This document shows, piece after piece, positions 1 to 8,231 of a stretch of 64,000 nt of DNA. The position numbers were made by a program, and so were the translations under genes. Source of the DNA: Haliscomenobacter hydrossis DSM 1100 (GTDB lineage Bacteria > Bacteroidota > Bacteroidia > Chitinophagales > Saprospiraceae); the NCBI RefSeq assembly GCF_000212735.1, contig NC_015510.1, positions 1,302,001-1,366,000 of the forward strand, given 5' to 3'. Numbering within the stretch: position 1 is the first letter of the stretch; the number at the start of each line of letters is the position of its first letter. The notes below the pieces were generated by a model. It saw only the letters and a program-made list of their open reading frames with translations, had not been told where the DNA came from and searched no databases.

Positions 1-2
1 CC

Positions 3-251
3 ATAGGGGTCAACCTCGGACCCAATACCATGGCCATGGTGTTGAGCGAGGCCTTGAGTGATCTGGCTCAAAAAAGGAATTATCCGGATGTACAAGCGCT
101 GGCTCGTACACCCTGGAAAGAGGTTTGTCAACAGTTGATCCAGTTTGAGGGCGGCCCCATTCCTCGGCCCAACCAGAATACCAGAAAAAGCAAGTTCACG
201 ATTGAAAGGGCAAGGTTGGTTTTGGAACGTGGGATACCCGTGGTGATATAG
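3..251 (+). CDS. C-terminal part of an unidentified protein (5' end outside window)
   Basis: The reading frame is open from the left edge and stops with TAG at 249-251, so this is the last ~82 residues of a longer protein. The visible part is soluble and mixed charge, with a helical N-terminal stretch (LSEALSDLAQKRNYPDV) and a basic segment (RPNQNTRKSKFTIERARLVL) before the end. I do not recognise the family, and no catalytic motif is visible. The next gene starts about 180 bp downstream on the same strand behind its own promoter-like sequence, so it is probably not in the uxuA operon. Coding status is well supported by the open frame reaching the edge; the function is unknown. Confidence 0.6.
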   Translation: MGVNLGPNTMAMVLSEALSDLAQKRNYPDVQALARTPWKEVCQQLIQFEGGPIPRPNQNTRKSKFTIERARLVLERGIPVVI

Positions 252-331
252 GCGTTTGGAACCCCAGGCCCGCACCCCTCAAACTTTCCAGGCCCCTTTT
301 CAGGGCATCTCCTATTTTTCCCGTCTTTCCT

Positions 332-339
332 TATATTTG
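332..339 (+). promoter_or_regulatory. Candidate -7 box (TATATTTG) for the anti-sigma-like/uxuA operon
   Basis: TATATTTG is an exact match to the Bacteroidota -7 consensus TAnnTTTG. No good TTTG -33 box lies about 19 bases upstream, so support is partial. Transcription would start near 346, giving a leader of about 85 bases before the preferred start at 431. Confidence 0.35.
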
Positions 340-430
340 ACTTGTGGTACCGAGATACTGCTTGGCTCAAGCGCCCTCCTTACATCAAGTCTATTGCCTA
401 CGTAATTACAAACACATGGAGGAGGTAGAT

Positions 431-631
431 ATGGAAAAACTAAAAGCCTACGCTGCGGGAACCCTCACAGCAAACGAGCGCAGTGTATTTGAACACCAGT
501 GCCGGGCTAAAGGTTACGACCCACATATTCTGGTAGAAATTCTGGAGTTTGATCAAGACTCCCGTGCCTCCTATTTCCGTTTTGATGAACATCAAGCCTT
601 CAAACAACTCAAATCCAAGCTCAACAAATGA
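431..631 (+). CDS. Small anti-sigma-factor-like protein
   Basis: A 66-residue soluble protein. Its N-terminus ([20 protein letters not shown]) resembles the short helical segment that opens many Bacteroidota anti-sigma factors (leucine, Y-x-x-G-x-L, then acidic/basic helix). No zinc-binding H-x3-C-x2-C motif and no membrane segment are present, so it would be a minimal cytosolic version if it is one. The start at 431 is preferred over the in-frame ATG at 416 because GGAGG lies 6 bases before it. The stop overlaps the uxuA start (ATGA at 628-631), so the two are translationally coupled. What it does for hexuronate metabolism is not clear; it could simply be an unrelated small protein. Confidence 0.55.
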   Translation: MEKLKAYAAGTLTANERSVFEHQCRAKGYDPHILVEILEFDQDSRASYFRFDEHQAFKQLKSKLNK

Positions 632-1800
632 GGTTTTTAGAACAAACTTGGCGCTGGTTTGGCCCCAATGATCCGGTTTCGCTCAGCGACATCCGGCAGG
701 CTGGAGCCACCGGCATTGTCACTGCCCTACACCACCTGCCCAATGGCACCGTGTGGACAATGGAAGAAATTGAAAAACGCAAAGCCATCATCGAAGCCGC
801 TGGATTGCGCTGGAGTGTGGTGGAAAGTGTTCCCGTACACGAAGACATCAAAAAACGCAGCGGCAATTACCGCCAATACTACGCCAATTACGCCCAGTCT
901 TTGCGCAACCTGGGGGCTTGTGGCATCCAAACCGTGTGTTACAACTTCATGCCTGTACTGGACTGGACGCGCACCGACCTCGCTTACACCCTGCCTGATG
1001 GCTCCAAAGCACTGCGTTTTGAAAAAAAAGCTTTTGCAGCCTTTGAAATGTGTATGCTGAAACGCCCTGGTGCCGACCGCGACTATACGGACGAAGAAAT
1101 TGCCCACGCTGGTGTGTTTTACCAAAACATGAGTGAAGCCGACAAAGCCTTGCTGCAACGCAACATCATCGCCGGTTTGCCCGGGGCAGAGGAAGGCTAT
1201 ACGCTGGAAGAATTCCAAACTGTACTCGACACCTACCAGGATATTGATGCTCCCGCGCTGGCAGCCAATCTTCAGGAATTTTTGGCCAATGTGGTACCCG
1301 CAGCGGAAGAAGCAGGCGTCAAATTGACCATTCACCCCGATGATCCCCCCTACCCCATCCTGGGCTTACCCCGCGTGGTGAGTACCGAAGCGGATGCCCG
1401 GCGCATTGTAGAAGGGGTACCTTCCCCTAGTAATGGCTTGTGTTTTTGTACGGGTTCTTTTGGCGTACGCCCCGACAACGACCTGCCGGGCATGGTGCAA
1501 CGCCTGGGTGAACACATCCATTTTGTACACCTGCGCAGCACCCAACGCGATGCGGCGGGTAACTTCTATGAAGCCAACCACCTGGAAGGCGATGTGGACA
1601 TGTACGGCGTGATGAAAGCCCTGGTGAACCTGCAACAAGGCCGCAGTGAACCTATCCCTTTCCGCCCCGATCACGGCCACCAAATGCTGGATGATTTGCA
1701 TAAAAAAACCAATCCAGGATACTCGGGGATCGGCAGGTTGCGTGGCTTGGCGGAGTTGAGGGGATTGGAGTTGGGGATAGCGCGTTCAAATGACGAATGA
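628..1800 (+). CDS. uxuA: Mannonate dehydratase
   Basis: UxuA (EC 4.2.1.8) dehydrates D-mannonate to 2-keto-3-deoxygluconate in glucuronate breakdown in the cytosol. At 390 aa it matches the family length (E. coli about 394). The N-terminus has the typical W-R-W-F-G-x-N-D-P-V block followed by [10 protein letters not shown]. Metal and active-site segments are recognisable at HPDDPPYP (~residue 235), CFCTGSFG (~272), HIHFVHLR (~297) and DHGHQM (~349). The TIM-barrel end [14 protein letters not shown] is canonical. The last residues NDE and the stop codon are encoded by the edge of a downstream inverted repeat, so the original stop was probably replaced. It overlaps the upstream small gene by 4 bases. 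No uxuB or uxaC is adjacent in the window. Confidence 0.96.
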   Translation: MRFLEQTWRWFGPNDPVSLSDIRQAGATGIVTALHHLPNGTVWTMEEIEKRKAIIEAAGLRWSVVESVPVHEDIKKRSGNYRQYYANYAQSLRNLGACGIQTVCYNFMPVLDWTRTDLAYTLPDGSKALRFEKKAFAAFEMCMLKRPGADRDYTDEEIAHAGVFYQNMSEADKALLQRNIIAGLPGAEEGYTLEEFQTVLDTYQDIDAPALAANLQEFLANVVPAAEEAGVKLTIHPDDPPYPILGLPRVVSTEADARRIVEGVPSPSNGLCFCTGSFGVRPDNDLPGMVQRLGEHIHFVHLRSTQRDAAGNFYEANHLEGDVDMYGVMKALVNLQQGRSEPIPFRPDHGHQMLDDLHKKTNPGYSGIGRLRGLAELRGLELGIARSNDE

Positions 1801-1930
1801 ATTGAATGACGAATTTTTCGAATAACGAGTGACGAATAATCGGCAATGTTTAGCATTACTCGTCATTCGTTATTCGAAAAATTCGGCGCTGCGCGACTAA
1901 ATAATGGTGTACTTTTAGGAAAAAAATCGG

Positions 1931-2356
1931 ATGCCCTTAACAAAAGCAGAATTCGAGGAGCTGAAAAAGCATCAATATTGCGATAACGAATCATGTTCCA
2001 AATACGGGATTGTAGGAGGGGGCAATATCAAAACACATAGCTTTGCTAGCGGTCAAGGATATTGTAATTGTTGCAAAGGCAAGCCATTTGCGATGAGAAA
2101 AGGAACGATGTTTTATGGGTTACGGACGCCCATCGATAAAATTGTACATATTCTTGGGTTGCTATGTTCAGGAATGGGGCAAAATGCCATCTGTCGAAGC
2201 GAGGGAGTAACAAATGATAGCATTCGATCCTGGATCATCTTAGCCTCAGAACAGGTAAGTGCTTTCAGCGAATACATGCAAAAAGACATGCACCTGAGCC
2301 AAGTGCAAATCGATGAGTTCTGGTCGTTCATTCGAAAAAAAAGAAAACTTGAGTGA
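1931..2356 (+). CDS. IS1-like transposase, N-terminal frame (zinc ribbon and HTH)
   Basis: Upstream part of the transposase, 141 aa. Residues ~17-58 carry a C-x4-C ... C-x2-C zinc ribbon (YCDNESC, YCNCCKG). A helix-turn-helix follows (~80-105), then QIDEFWSF with the first catalytic Asp of the DDE fold. Translation in this frame ends at 2356, just after a run of eight A (2335-2342). Homologous residues continue in another frame from the same point (KKENL), so a +1 shift (or loss of one A by slippage) is needed to make a full-length enzyme of about 386 aa. Expressed alone it could act as a DNA-binding regulator, as InsA does in IS1. Confidence 0.85.
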   Translation: MPLTKAEFEELKKHQYCDNESCSKYGIVGGGNIKTHSFASGQGYCNCCKGKPFAMRKGTMFYGLRTPIDKIVHILGLLCSGMGQNAICRSEGVTNDSIRSWIILASEQVSAFSEYMQKDMHLSQVQIDEFWSFIRKKRKLE

Positions 2357-3092
2357 AGTGGAACAAGAAGCGGGTCAAACATCGAAAGAAATAGCTGCAA
2401 ATCAAGGTGATCGTTGGACGTTTGTAGGGATTTTGCCTGATAGTAGTTACATCCACACGTTGCACCATGGAGAACGAACATTAGAGCAAGCCACCGCATT
2501 TGTAGGCAAAATCAAAGCCAAGAGTGATCAGGCCAGCCCCTTGTTTGCCTCCGATGATTGGTTTTATGAAAAGGCATTACTGGAACATTATGGGATGGAC
2601 TTTCACCCTCCCTATGCTGGTCGAGGCCGTTATCCCAAGGCTAAACGCATTCCATTAGCAGATTTGAACTACGTACAGGTTCAAAAAAAGCGGGATGAAC
2701 GGGGACGTTTGGAGGAGATCAACTACAACATTATTTATGGCACACCTCAAAGCGTGGCGCAGGTGTTCAAACAAGCGGAGCGGTGCAAGACCATCAATAC
2801 TGTATATGTGGAAAGTAGGAATGGCAAGTTTCGTAAGGATGATGCGCGTTTAATTCGGCGCACACTTTGCCATTCCAAAAAGGCAATTTTCCACGATGCG
2901 CAAATAGATTTTACCGCCCAAGTAATGAATTATACTCGTTGTAATGATGGATTAAAAATCTGCATAACCCCAAATGCAGCACTTTTTACCCCAAAATATC
3001 AACATCGAACCCCGGCTATGGCGCAAGGATTGATCGACAAGCCGCTAACCATCAAAGAATTATTGTTTAGGCGACCGCAGATTTTACCATAA
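2313..3092 (+). CDS. IS1-like transposase, catalytic frame
   Basis: Downstream part of the transposase. The useful reading begins at about 2334, where it overlaps the first frame; the ATG at 2313 is probably not used. The second catalytic Asp lies in FASDDW. The C-terminal block VESRNGKFRKDDARLIRRT followed by CHSKKA matches the E-R-x-N ... R-L-x-R-x-T ... S-K region of IS1-type enzymes and provides the Glu. The protein ends 17 bp before the right inverted repeat. All three catalytic positions look intact, so the element may still be mobile if the frames are joined. Confidence 0.8.
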   Translation: MSSGRSFEKKENLSEVEQEAGQTSKEIAANQGDRWTFVGILPDSSYIHTLHHGERTLEQATAFVGKIKAKSDQASPLFASDDWFYEKALLEHYGMDFHPPYAGRGRYPKAKRIPLADLNYVQVQKKRDERGRLEEINYNIIYGTPQSVAQVFKQAERCKTINTVYVESRNGKFRKDDARLIRRTLCHSKKAIFHDAQIDFTAQVMNYTRCNDGLKICITPNAALFTPKYQHRTPAMAQGLIDKPLTIKELLFRRPQILP

Positions 3093-3127
3093 TCTAGTCG
3101 CGCAGCGCCAAAAATTCGTCATTCAAT

Positions 3128-3931
3128 TCATTGCTTCGTTACCATGATCTCGCCTTTCAGTCCAAGCAGATTCACGCGAATCTCGTCATAACCTGCCTCC
3201 TTAAAGAAAGGCAACAAATCAAAATAATACGTCCGGCTAAGGAATGCCTCACAATCATCGGATTTGGTGTAATGCAACTTCAAGTTCGCCAGGGGGGGTA
3301 AACTTTTGGACAAATTGCCGTTCCAGACCAACTCGGGTTCTTGTTCCACACAACCACCACTGTAGGTAACATCCAATACCAGACAATTTTCGATCTGGTA
3401 TGCCTGATTGATCACCACATCCGCTTCTTTGCTATCCGTATTGTACAAGGCATTGTCTTTCAATACGGGGCGGCACTGGTCTTCCAGCTTAGCAAAGATC
3501 AACTCCTGTCTGCTACTGGATTCGTTCAAAAAGGTCAGGTTGCTGCCTTCAATGCGGTAATCGCTGGCGGTGCGCACACCTTCCATAAACCAGGTAGAAA
3601 ACGGATTGTCTGCCACCCGGGTCAGCATGTTTACTTCCAGGGCAATTTTTTTGTTGTCTTTGGTGGTGTATTTGCCCCCTAAAATATTGCGTGAGCTGTG
3701 CCCGCGCATCTTGCCATCCTTCAAAAGGGTAATCCAGGCTGGACCACGGCTTTTGTCCCCGTCCAGTACCAAACCAACGTCCAGAGGCCCGTTGACCAAC
3801 AGCCAGGTACCCTCTAACTTGGTGTCTACATTGACAATGGCGTCTTTGCTCACTTCTAACTCACTCTGGTCGCAGCTCCACCCCAGTAGCATGGCGGCAC
3901 AAAAGAGGAGAATATTCAGTTTACTTGTCAT
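3128..3931 (-). CDS. META/HslJ-like lipoprotein
   Basis: A 267-aa predicted lipoprotein. The signal peptide is KLNILLFCAAMLLGWS followed by Cys20, so it should be membrane anchored. Residues ~40-150 look like a META/HslJ-type beta domain: G-T-W-L-L at the start, a G-H-S-S-R-N ... G-G-K-Y-T segment, and a closing Y-R-I-E-G-S-N-L-T-F-L. The second half (from ~175) is a separate beta-rich region, similar in feel to NigD-type C-terminal domains (VINQAYQIENCLVLDVTYSG). The exact role is unknown; this fold is often found in envelope stress or inhibitor proteins. It stands alone, and its 3' end lies within the right arm of the IS-split repeat. Confidence 0.7.
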   Translation of the reverse strand: MTSKLNILLFCAAMLLGWSCDQSELEVSKDAIVNVDTKLEGTWLLVNGPLDVGLVLDGDKSRGPAWITLLKDGKMRGHSSRNILGGKYTTKDNKKIALEVNMLTRVADNPFSTWFMEGVRTASDYRIEGSNLTFLNESSSRQELIFAKLEDQCRPVLKDNALYNTDSKEADVVINQAYQIENCLVLDVTYSGGCVEQEPELVWNGNLSKSLPPLANLKLHYTKSDDCEAFLSRTYYFDLLPFFKEAGYDEIRVNLLGLKGEIMVTKQ

Positions 3932-4023
3932 GATGTTGGGTTCTTTTTTTTAGTTAGACGGAGTACTGCGGGATAGGGTTGGAAGTTTTTGAAGGATATG
4001 GACAGAAAGGCAATGGCCCTCCA

Positions 4024-4593
4024 TCATGTAAGCATAATTTCCAGCTTTTTCCCCAACGCACGCTCCGCCTGCAACACATGCCGCCGATGGTGGGCAGTGT
4101 AAAATCCAAATGTATCCCCCAATTTCAATCGAATCCACTGCGCAATGGAGATCGGGATACGCACCTGGTTCAAATTTACTGTACGGGCTTTTTCAATCAG
4201 TTTCAGCATGCGCTCCTGCTGGTCGATGAATTGAGCCAGGGTTTCCGCAGGGTTCAAAAATGTGGGAGGTATCGCATTGGCCGGCGATTTCATTTTGGTT
4301 TTGGAATCCGGTTGCATCACTTGGGTAAAGTAAGCCCCCAACCAGCTACTGTTAAATTCAGGGCTGGGTTGACTACCCGCTGCCTGTGCCTTTTGAATGG
4401 CTTTTTCAATCGCAGGCAAGTAGTAGTTGCCATAGGCGTTCAGGTGAGCCAGGCATTGGGCTGCACTCCAACTGCCGGGCATCGGTTCCACATTCAATTG
4501 TTGGGGTGGCAAATTTTGCCACTCTTTCACGGCTTTGTCCAGCATGGCTTCGGTTTGCTGATAGTACTGGTCCAATAGGGTATTCGCGTCCAT
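4024..4593 (-). CDS. DinB-superfamily protein
   Basis: About 189 aa, a four-helix-bundle protein of the DinB/YfiT type. The start MDANTLLDQYYQQTEAML at 4593 is preferred over an upstream ATG at 4608. The N-terminal helix is followed by PGSWSAAQCLAHLNAYGNYY, the usual W-S-x-x-x-x-x-x-H-L metal-site helix. The second half of the metal site is in FYTAHHRRHVLQAERAL near the C-terminus. Together these give the three-His divalent metal site of the family. Bacterial members include thiol transferases and many uncharacterised enzymes; the substrate cannot be read here. It is transcribed alone, toward the lipoprotein gene. Confidence 0.85.
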   Translation of the reverse strand: MDANTLLDQYYQQTEAMLDKAVKEWQNLPPQQLNVEPMPGSWSAAQCLAHLNAYGNYYLPAIEKAIQKAQAAGSQPSPEFNSSWLGAYFTQVMQPDSKTKMKSPANAIPPTFLNPAETLAQFIDQQERMLKLIEKARTVNLNQVRIPISIAQWIRLKLGDTFGFYTAHHRRHVLQAERALGKKLEIMLT

Positions 4594-4674
4594 GTTTTTT
4601 TTCTGCAAACCTACGGGGCTTACATTGGGAAATCCTTGGTAAAAACCAAGATTTGTATTGCACGATCAAAAAGA

Positions 4675-4827
4675 TCAATACCCAATCTCGGAAAGCAACC
4701 ATATTCTCATGGCCGAAAAGAAAGTCTGCAAAAAGTGAGCAAACAAAATGACGCTGTAACAGCTAATGGCAGCAATCATCAAATAAGTACCCAGCATACA
4801 GAGGATTTCAAGTGTTGCGCTTTTCAT
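4675..4827 (-). CDS. Small membrane protein, 50 aa
   Basis: An uninterrupted ATG-to-TGA frame of 51 codons. The first ~12 residues are polar (MKSATLEIL), then two hydrophobic stretches follow (CMLGTYLMIAAIS and CYSVILFAHFLQTFF), and the peptide ends RIWLLSEIGY. This is typical of a one- or two-pass small inner-membrane protein. It lies 80 bp upstream of the DinB-like gene on the same strand and could share its transcript. No family is recognised. The hydrophobic pattern and the clean frame support it, but the size makes a chance ORF possible. Confidence 0.4.
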   Translation of the reverse strand: MKSATLEILCMLGTYLMIAAISCYSVILFAHFLQTFFSAMRIWLLSEIGY

Positions 4828-5039
4828 GATTTAGTGGTTTTGGTGTGTTAAAAATGACAGATTCTATAATGCAAAATTCCGCCAAAGCCTGGCGCTAAGC
4901 ATCAGTAAATCTGCGGTAATGACATACGTAAATCTGCGTAATTCAAGATTGAATGAAGGGAAAAATCCCGGAAAAAGGGGAGGTGTAAGGTTTGTTTAAT
5001 GAGTATTACTGCTGTACACTGCGATTTCAATCTAACCGT

Positions 5040-5293
5040 AGTTTTTTTCACCGCAGAGTGAAGGAGTACACGCGGAGTTTCGCAGAGTTTTTTAGGGGCA
5101 CCTGCGGTGCACAGAGGTAACGGAGGTCGCCATGGCTGAAAGTTAGTTCGTTACCCTCAAGTCTCATTATTCTTGACTTGATTTTAAGCAAAATCTTCTT
5201 AGAGCCCGAACTCCAGCCACCGCAGGTGGCAAACTCCTTAAAACTAAAACTCGGCGGAACTCCGCGTGTACTCCTTCACGCTGCGGTGAAAAT
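5040..5293. repeat. Long imperfect inverted repeat (CTCCGCGTGTACTCC type)
   Basis: The arms at about 5045-5092 and 5246-5292 are complementary over ~47 bases (shared block GTGAAGGAGTACACGCGGAG). Inside them are two small hairpins (GCACCTGCGGTGC at 5098 and GCCACCGCAGGTGGC at 5216). The remainder of the gene-free stretch 4828-5323 shows no coding signal. The repeat sits just downstream of the Crp/Fnr stop at 5324 and may end its transcript. Confidence 0.8.
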
Positions 5294-5323
5294 GCGTAAT
5301 GTGAGTTAATAAAGTTTCAGCAC

Positions 5324-5905
5324 TTATATCCGAATTTGCCCCAATAACTTGCTAAAGTTGGTGGCATCCATGCCGAGATAGTTGGCGATGTACTTGTGGG
5401 GAACCAGCTGCAACAGGTGCGGGCTGCGCGCCATCAAGGTGCGAAAACGTTGTTCAGCAGTAAAAGATTGCAATTCGATTTGGCGTACGAGTACCCCTTC
5501 CAGGGTTTCGCTCAGGGCGAGGCGAATCAAACGTTCGAGCAGGGGATGTTTGAGTAAAACGGCATCAAAATCCTGAAAACTGGCCCGAAAAAACTTGCTG
5601 GGCGTCAGCGTTTCAAACCAATACCGCGAAGGCCGTTGTAGCAAAAAGGAATCCGCTACGCCAGAAAAAGAAGGCGCATACGTAAACACCAGCGTCGCCT
5701 CTCGCCCATCGGTACTGATGGCGTAAGCCCGTTGTACCCCTTCCAAAACCAGATAGAGGTACTTTTCCACCTCTCCCTCAGCGGTGAGTACGGTTTTGCG
5801 TTTGGCGGTATGTTCATGGAAAATACCCGCCAGGTCTTGCAAAACATCGCTGGGCAAATCGGGCCAGATGCGTTGTAAATAATCGTGTGCATTGGTGATC
5901 AACAT
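5324..5905 (-). CDS. Crp/Fnr-family transcriptional regulator
   Basis: 193 aa. Residues ~30-120 form the cyclic-nucleotide-binding-type beta barrel (KRKTVLTAEGEVEKYLYLVL, then EGVQRAY, GREATL, PSFSGVADSFL). A dimerisation helix and a short C-terminal helix-turn-helix follow (HKYIANYLGMDATNFSKLLGQIR). Bacteroidota have many such short Crp-like proteins, which usually lack true cAMP ligands. The arginine/serine pair of cAMP-bound CRP is not evident, so the effector is unknown. It is divergent from the serine hydrolase at 6082, with about 176 bp between the starts, and could regulate that gene. The gene's 3' end abuts a long inverted repeat. Confidence 0.88.
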   Translation of the reverse strand: MLITNAHDYLQRIWPDLPSDVLQDLAGIFHEHTAKRKTVLTAEGEVEKYLYLVLEGVQRAYAISTDGREATLVFTYAPSFSGVADSFLLQRPSRYWFETLTPSKFFRASFQDFDAVLLKHPLLERLIRLALSETLEGVLVRQIELQSFTAEQRFRTLMARSPHLLQLVPHKYIANYLGMDATNFSKLLGQIRI

Positions 5906-6081
5906 GTCGACGAAGGTAGTTTATCTTTTCTAATTAACTTCTTTCTTGGAAATGCAGTTGCACCTTATTAGTTTTATCCAGAAATAGCAACTTAAATTTG
6001 AGGGCAGTCAAAATAAACAAAATTTATTCCCCTTAATACACTATCCCCAAAACAAACTTTAAGTTATAAACACAACAAAAA

Positions 6082-7677
6082 ATGAGTTCAACGCGCAGAG
6101 ATTTTATAGGCCAAGTTGGGCTTACCAGTCTGTATTTTGGTTTGGGGGCCAGTTTTTCCAAAGATTTTTTCCTGCATTCGGCCACTCCCTTACCGCGCAG
6201 CACGCCCGCCGCCCAGGGTGTAGACGCCTCCAAAATCCTGTCGTTTATCCATGCCATCCAGCAAAGCAAACACGAGTTCCACAGTTTTATGCTGCTGCGG
6301 CACGGTCAGGTGGTTGCCGAAGGCTGGTGGGCTCCCTATGCCCCTGATTTGCGCCATACCCTTTATTCGATGAGCAAAAGTTTTGCCTCTACTGCCGTGG
6401 GCTTTGCGGTGATGGAAGGCAAATTAAAGGTCAGCGATCCGGTGGTTAAGTTTTTTCCCGATGAACGGCCAGCATCGGTAAGTCCCGAATTGGCAAAATT
6501 GACGGTAAAGGATCTACTCACCATGTCGGTCGGGCACGAAGTGGATACTTCTCAGGCCATGCGCACGGAGGAAAATTGGGTGAAATCATTTTTGGCTTTC
6601 CCGTTCAAGCACCAACCCGGCACGCAATTTTTATACAACAGCGGTGCCACCTACATGTGCAGCGCCATTGTACAAAAAGTAACGGGACAAAAAATTGTGG
6701 ATTACCTCAAGCCACGTCTTTTTGACCCTCTGCAAATTGCAGACATGGACTGGGAAACCTGCCCCAAAGGCATCAACGTAGGAGGCTGGGGACTGAGGGT
6801 CAAAACCGAAGACCTGGCCAAATTCGGGCAGCTTTTTTTGCAAAAAGGGCAATGGAACGGCAAACAGATCGTCGCACCGGAATGGGTCGAAGAGGCGACC
6901 AGCTTCAAAATCCAGCAACCTGCCCCTGAAAAACCCAGCCGACCCAATGCAGAAAACGATTGGCTCCAGGGGTATGGCTACCAATTTTGGCGTTGTCGGA
7001 ACAATGCCTATCGTGGCGATGGGGCTTTTGGCCAATATACCATCGTGATGCCCGAACAGGACGCCGTACTGGCCATCACCAGCGAAAGTCCGAACATGCA
7101 AGGACAATTGGACCTGGTCTGGGAACACCTGCTGCCCGCTTTTGCGCCAGCCAGTGCCTCTATCAGCAGCGTTAACCAACAATTGCAGACCACAATAAGC
7201 AGTTTGGCACTGCCGCTCGAAACAAAGCAGCTACCATCCAATTGGGTCAAAAAAATCTCCAAACGCAAGTTTCAACTGGAAAATAACGACATGGGGCTGC
7301 AAAACATCCGCCTGAGTTTTTCCAAAGGAAAATGTGTGGTTGATTTGGCAGGAGAAAAGGAAAACTATACCATCAACTGTGGCATGGGAAGCTGGAAAAC
7401 CGGAGAAACCACCTTTCCCGGCAATGAACTCGTGGTCAAACCTGTTTCCCGCGCCAGTGGAATCCGCCTCAAAAAAATTGCCGCCAATGGCTACTGGAAA
7501 GACGAAAACACTTTGGAAATGACTTGGCGTTACATCGAAAGTGCGCACAATGATGTGGTGACTTGTCATTTTTCGACCGAGGGCATCAAGATTTCTTTCG
7601 TCAACAGCCGGGTGAAACTCAATCCGAACAACAAAGACGTAAGACCCGAATTGAAAGGAACCCTGATCTTAGGTTAA
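6082..7677 (+). CDS. Serine hydrolase, class C beta-lactamase fold, Tat-type leader
   Basis: 531 aa. The N-terminus S-T-R-R-D-F-I-G is a twin-arginine-type leader, so the protein is probably exported folded. The beta-lactamase/transpeptidase-like domain (~40-360) has the catalytic S-x-x-K as SMSK (~residue 96) and the tyrosine motif Y-N-S (~184). The third, glycine-rich motif is probably GDGAFGQY (~313). The C-terminal ~150 residues are an added beta domain seen in many environmental homologues. Such proteins act as esterases, D-amino-peptidases or beta-lactamases; the substrate is not deducible. It is followed closely by the glycoside-oxidation genes on the same strand (32 bp to the next start), so it may share their operon. 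Confidence 0.88.
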   Translation: MSSTRRDFIGQVGLTSLYFGLGASFSKDFFLHSATPLPRSTPAAQGVDASKILSFIHAIQQSKHEFHSFMLLRHGQVVAEGWWAPYAPDLRHTLYSMSKSFASTAVGFAVMEGKLKVSDPVVKFFPDERPASVSPELAKLTVKDLLTMSVGHEVDTSQAMRTEENWVKSFLAFPFKHQPGTQFLYNSGATYMCSAIVQKVTGQKIVDYLKPRLFDPLQIADMDWETCPKGINVGGWGLRVKTEDLAKFGQLFLQKGQWNGKQIVAPEWVEEATSFKIQQPAPEKPSRPNAENDWLQGYGYQFWRCRNNAYRGDGAFGQYTIVMPEQDAVLAITSESPNMQGQLDLVWEHLLPAFAPASASISSVNQQLQTTISSLALPLETKQLPSNWVKKISKRKFQLENNDMGLQNIRLSFSKGKCVVDLAGEKENYTINCGMGSWKTGETTFPGNELVVKPVSRASGIRLKKIAANGYWKDENTLEMTWRYIESAHNDVVTCHFSTEGIKISFVNSRVKLNPNNKDVRPELKGTLILG

Positions 7678-7709
7678 ATTCATTTTTAGATCACAATAAA
7701 ACCTACTAC

Positions 7710-8231
7710 ATGCACCGACGCAAATCGATCAAAAATATAGCGCTCCTGGCCGGAGGACTGATTGCGCTACCGAGCTGGGCAAAGGCCTGGTCTTTGGAAA
7801 GTTTACCCCTGGTAAGCCCTCCTTTGAACCCAGCCGCACAAAATACCCTGGCACTGATCATTGAAACCATCATCCCCGAATCAGATATCCGCGGGGCCAA
7901 ATCGGTTGGAGTTCCCGCATTTGTCAGCCTTATGTTGGCTGATTGTTACGAAAAAAAGGTTGTTGACAATGTGGAAAAGGGTTTGGCAGCGGTTGAAAGT
8001 TTGGCCACTACGAAGTACCAACAAAACTTTACAAGCCTCGGAACACCTCAAAAAGAAGAGTTGCTGCTGAGTCTTGAAAAAGGCAGCGATACCAGTTTGA
8101 AAGACTTTTACAGCCTGATCAAAAACCTGACCATTCAGGGGTATACGTCCTCGGAGTACGTGCAGACTACTTTTTTGAAGTATGAAATGGCACCGGGGCA
8201 TTATCATGGATGTGTGCCGGTGAAAAGTTGA
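7710..8231 (+). CDS. Gluconate 2-dehydrogenase subunit 3-family protein (small subunit for a GMC oxidoreductase)
   Basis: 173 aa. The start at 7710 gives a leader M-H-R-R-K-S-I-K-N followed by a hydrophobic core (ALLAGGLIALPSWAKA), like the Tat-type leader of this family. The mature part begins with the usual NTLALIIETIIPESDIRGAK segment, which matches the gluconate 2-dehydrogenase subunit 3 family. In Flavobacterium glucoside 3-dehydrogenase the equivalent small subunit helps the GMC subunit reach the periplasm. The next gene is that GMC oxidoreductase. The final residues K-S and the stop codon are encoded by the start of an AAAAGTTGA repeat, so the 3' end has been overwritten by repeat DNA. 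Confidence 0.88.
   Translation: MHRRKSIKNIALLAGGLIALPSWAKAWSLESLPLVSPPLNPAAQNTLALIIETIIPESDIRGAKSVGVPAFVSLMLADCYEKKVVDNVEKGLAAVESLATTKYQQNFTSLGTPQKEELLLSLEKGSDTSLKDFYSLIKNLTIQGYTSSEYVQTTFLKYEMAPGHYHGCVPVKS

Larger units (their letters stand above)
1885..3109 (+). mobile_element. IS1-like insertion sequence, complete
   Basis: A 1225-bp element. The terminal inverted repeats are about 24 bp with 2 mismatches (left end GGCGCTGCGCGACTA at 1885, right end the complement finishing at 3109). It is flanked by a perfect 8-bp target duplication AAAAATTC at 1877-1884 and 3110-3117. Ends, duplication length and transposase motifs fit the IS1/IS1595 superfamily. The intact ends and duplication indicate a fairly recent insertion. 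The transposase is split over two frames. Confidence 0.92.
1789..3140. repeat. Long inverted repeat interrupted by an insertion sequence
   Basis: The left arm (about 1800-1842) and the right arm (about 1852-1884 continued at 3118-3134) are complementary: the blocks GAATTGAATGACGAATTTT and TCGAATAACGA recur inverted. The right arm is split by the 1225-bp element at 1885-3109. Removing the element and one target copy rejoins the arm exactly. The intact repeat would form a hairpin of roughly 50 bp starting inside the last codons of uxuA. Confidence 0.8.

Noticed and set aside
727-1335. 202-aa ORF on the minus strand inside uxuA
   Set aside because: It is a shadow of a strongly recognisable gene on the other strand; its own sequence shows no family features.
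2313-2333. Independent start of the second transposase frame at 2313
   Set aside because: Residues before the A8 run in that frame (MSSGRSF) are unrelated to transposases; homology starts at the run, so frame joining is more likely.
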